Origin: Candidatus Zixiibacteriota bacterium | GTDB taxonomy: Bacteria > Zixibacteria > MSB-5A5 > JAUVRN01 | Assembly (NCBI GenBank): GCA_030597645.1 | Contig: JAUVRN010000021.1 | Location: 1-12,640, forward strand | Direction: 5' to 3' | DNA length: 12,640 nt | Part shown: one piece after another, positions 12,281-12,640 of the stretch | How the letters are laid out: each line of letters opens with the position of its first letter | How positions within the stretch are numbered: the stretch's first letter is position 1 | Position numbers and translations under genes: made by a program | Notes under the pieces: generated by a model | What the model was told of the DNA's origin: nothing | What the model saw: the letters and a program-made list of their open reading frames with translations, nothing else | The model's database searches: none

Positions 12281-12640
12281 ATGAAGAGCTTTCGCAATTC
12301 GTCCCTTCCCTCGCCCAGGGCGACCCCTGTGCTGGTCGGCCTGGTCTGCTCGATGGCCGCGTTGCTGGTGTGGGCCGGGTCGCCGCTGTCCACCAACCAC
12401 CTGGAATGGCCCCGCGAAGAGTATCGCTGGTCGTACCGGCTGATCGCGAGTCTGGAAGAGTGGGCAAACCTGGACACGCTGGAGGGCGTTGCCCGCCAGC
12501 GCTACTCAGATATCTTCTGGAAGCGCCGGGACCCGACGCCCACGACCGATCGCAACGAATTCAAGGAGCAGTTCGAAGAACGGGTCGACTTCGCCCGCAC
12601 GCGCTTCAGCGTCCGCGCGCAGCCGGAGCCGTGGGATCGG
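12281..12640 (+). CDS. GWxTD-domain protein, N-terminal part (runs off window)
   Basis: The frame is open from ATG 12281 to the window end (120 codons), and the gene continues outside. Residues about 14-35 (ATPVLVGLVCSMAALLVWAG) form a signal peptide or membrane anchor. The segment W-K-R-R-D-P-T-P-T-T-x-x-N-E-F-K near residues 84-99, followed by FEERVDFARTRFSV, is the typical start of a GWxTD domain; the GWxTD motif itself would lie just beyond the end. The family is found in several Gram-negative phyla including Acidobacteriota, with no established function. It is transcribed divergently from the alkyltransferase gene across a gap of about 120 bp. No Shine-Dalgarno sequence is obvious. Confidence 0.8.
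   Translation, partial: MKSFRNSSLPSPRATPVLVGLVCSMAALLVWAGSPLSTNHLEWPREEYRWSYRLIASLEEWANLDTLEGVARQRYSDIFWKRRDPTPTTDRNEFKEQFEERVDFARTRFSVRAQPEPWDR

Overview
The window is high-GC bacterial chromosomal DNA with tightly packed genes. It reads mostly left to right, with one convergent gene near the right end. The mix of a PEP-CTERM sorting signal, a GWxTD-domain protein, an anti-sigma-type zinc finger fused to a DNA alkyltransferase and a selenocysteine-decoding signal points to an environmental Gram-negative, possibly an Acidobacteriota member. That assignment is inference from family distribution; there is no rRNA or other phylogenetic marker here.

Left part (1-2109). The end of a CBS-domain protein is followed 19 bp later by an AhpD-like peroxidase-family gene (266-811). 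Its reading frame is interrupted by one in-frame TGA at exactly the place of the second catalytic cysteine (CHYC becomes CHY-TGA). Directly after the TGA is a hairpin with the loop GGTCT at the same distance as in the E. coli fdhF SECIS element. I read this gene as a selenoprotein, the strongest discovery in the window. Next comes a sparse, less GC-rich zone of about 1.3 kb. It holds a tiny secreted PEP-CTERM protein behind a textbook sigma-54 promoter with an upstream inverted repeat, a likely terminator, a near-consensus sigma-70 promoter that reads into an 85-nt non-coding stretch ending in a hairpin plus T6 (candidate small RNA), and several further inverted repeats.

Middle part (2110-6489). 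A two-gene operon encodes a 980-residue FAD plus iron-sulfur 2-hydroxyacid dehydrogenase and an aldehyde dehydrogenase. Together they could take a 2-hydroxyaldehyde through the 2-hydroxyacid to the 2-oxoacid. The promoter of this operon and the promoter of the next gene cluster share 18 bases at identical spacing. Both place the transcription start on or just before the ATG, so both transcripts look leaderless or nearly so.

Right part (6654-11359). Six genes are packed with gaps or overlaps of 15 bp or less: an RCK-type K+ channel, a small membrane-anchored four-cysteine protein, a PolX/PHP protein whose polymerase aspartates appear to be lost while its PHP nuclease site is intact, endonuclease III (nth), a DUF309 protein and an HD-domain phosphohydrolase. 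Converging on this cluster is a minus-strand gene (11371-12159) that fuses an anti-sigma zinc finger to an O6-alkylguanine-DNA alkyltransferase. PolX/PHP, Nth and the alkyltransferase make this end look like a DNA-repair neighbourhood. The window ends inside a GWxTD-domain protein gene transcribed divergently from the alkyltransferase. I saw no tRNA, rRNA, CRISPR array, insertion sequence or prophage gene.
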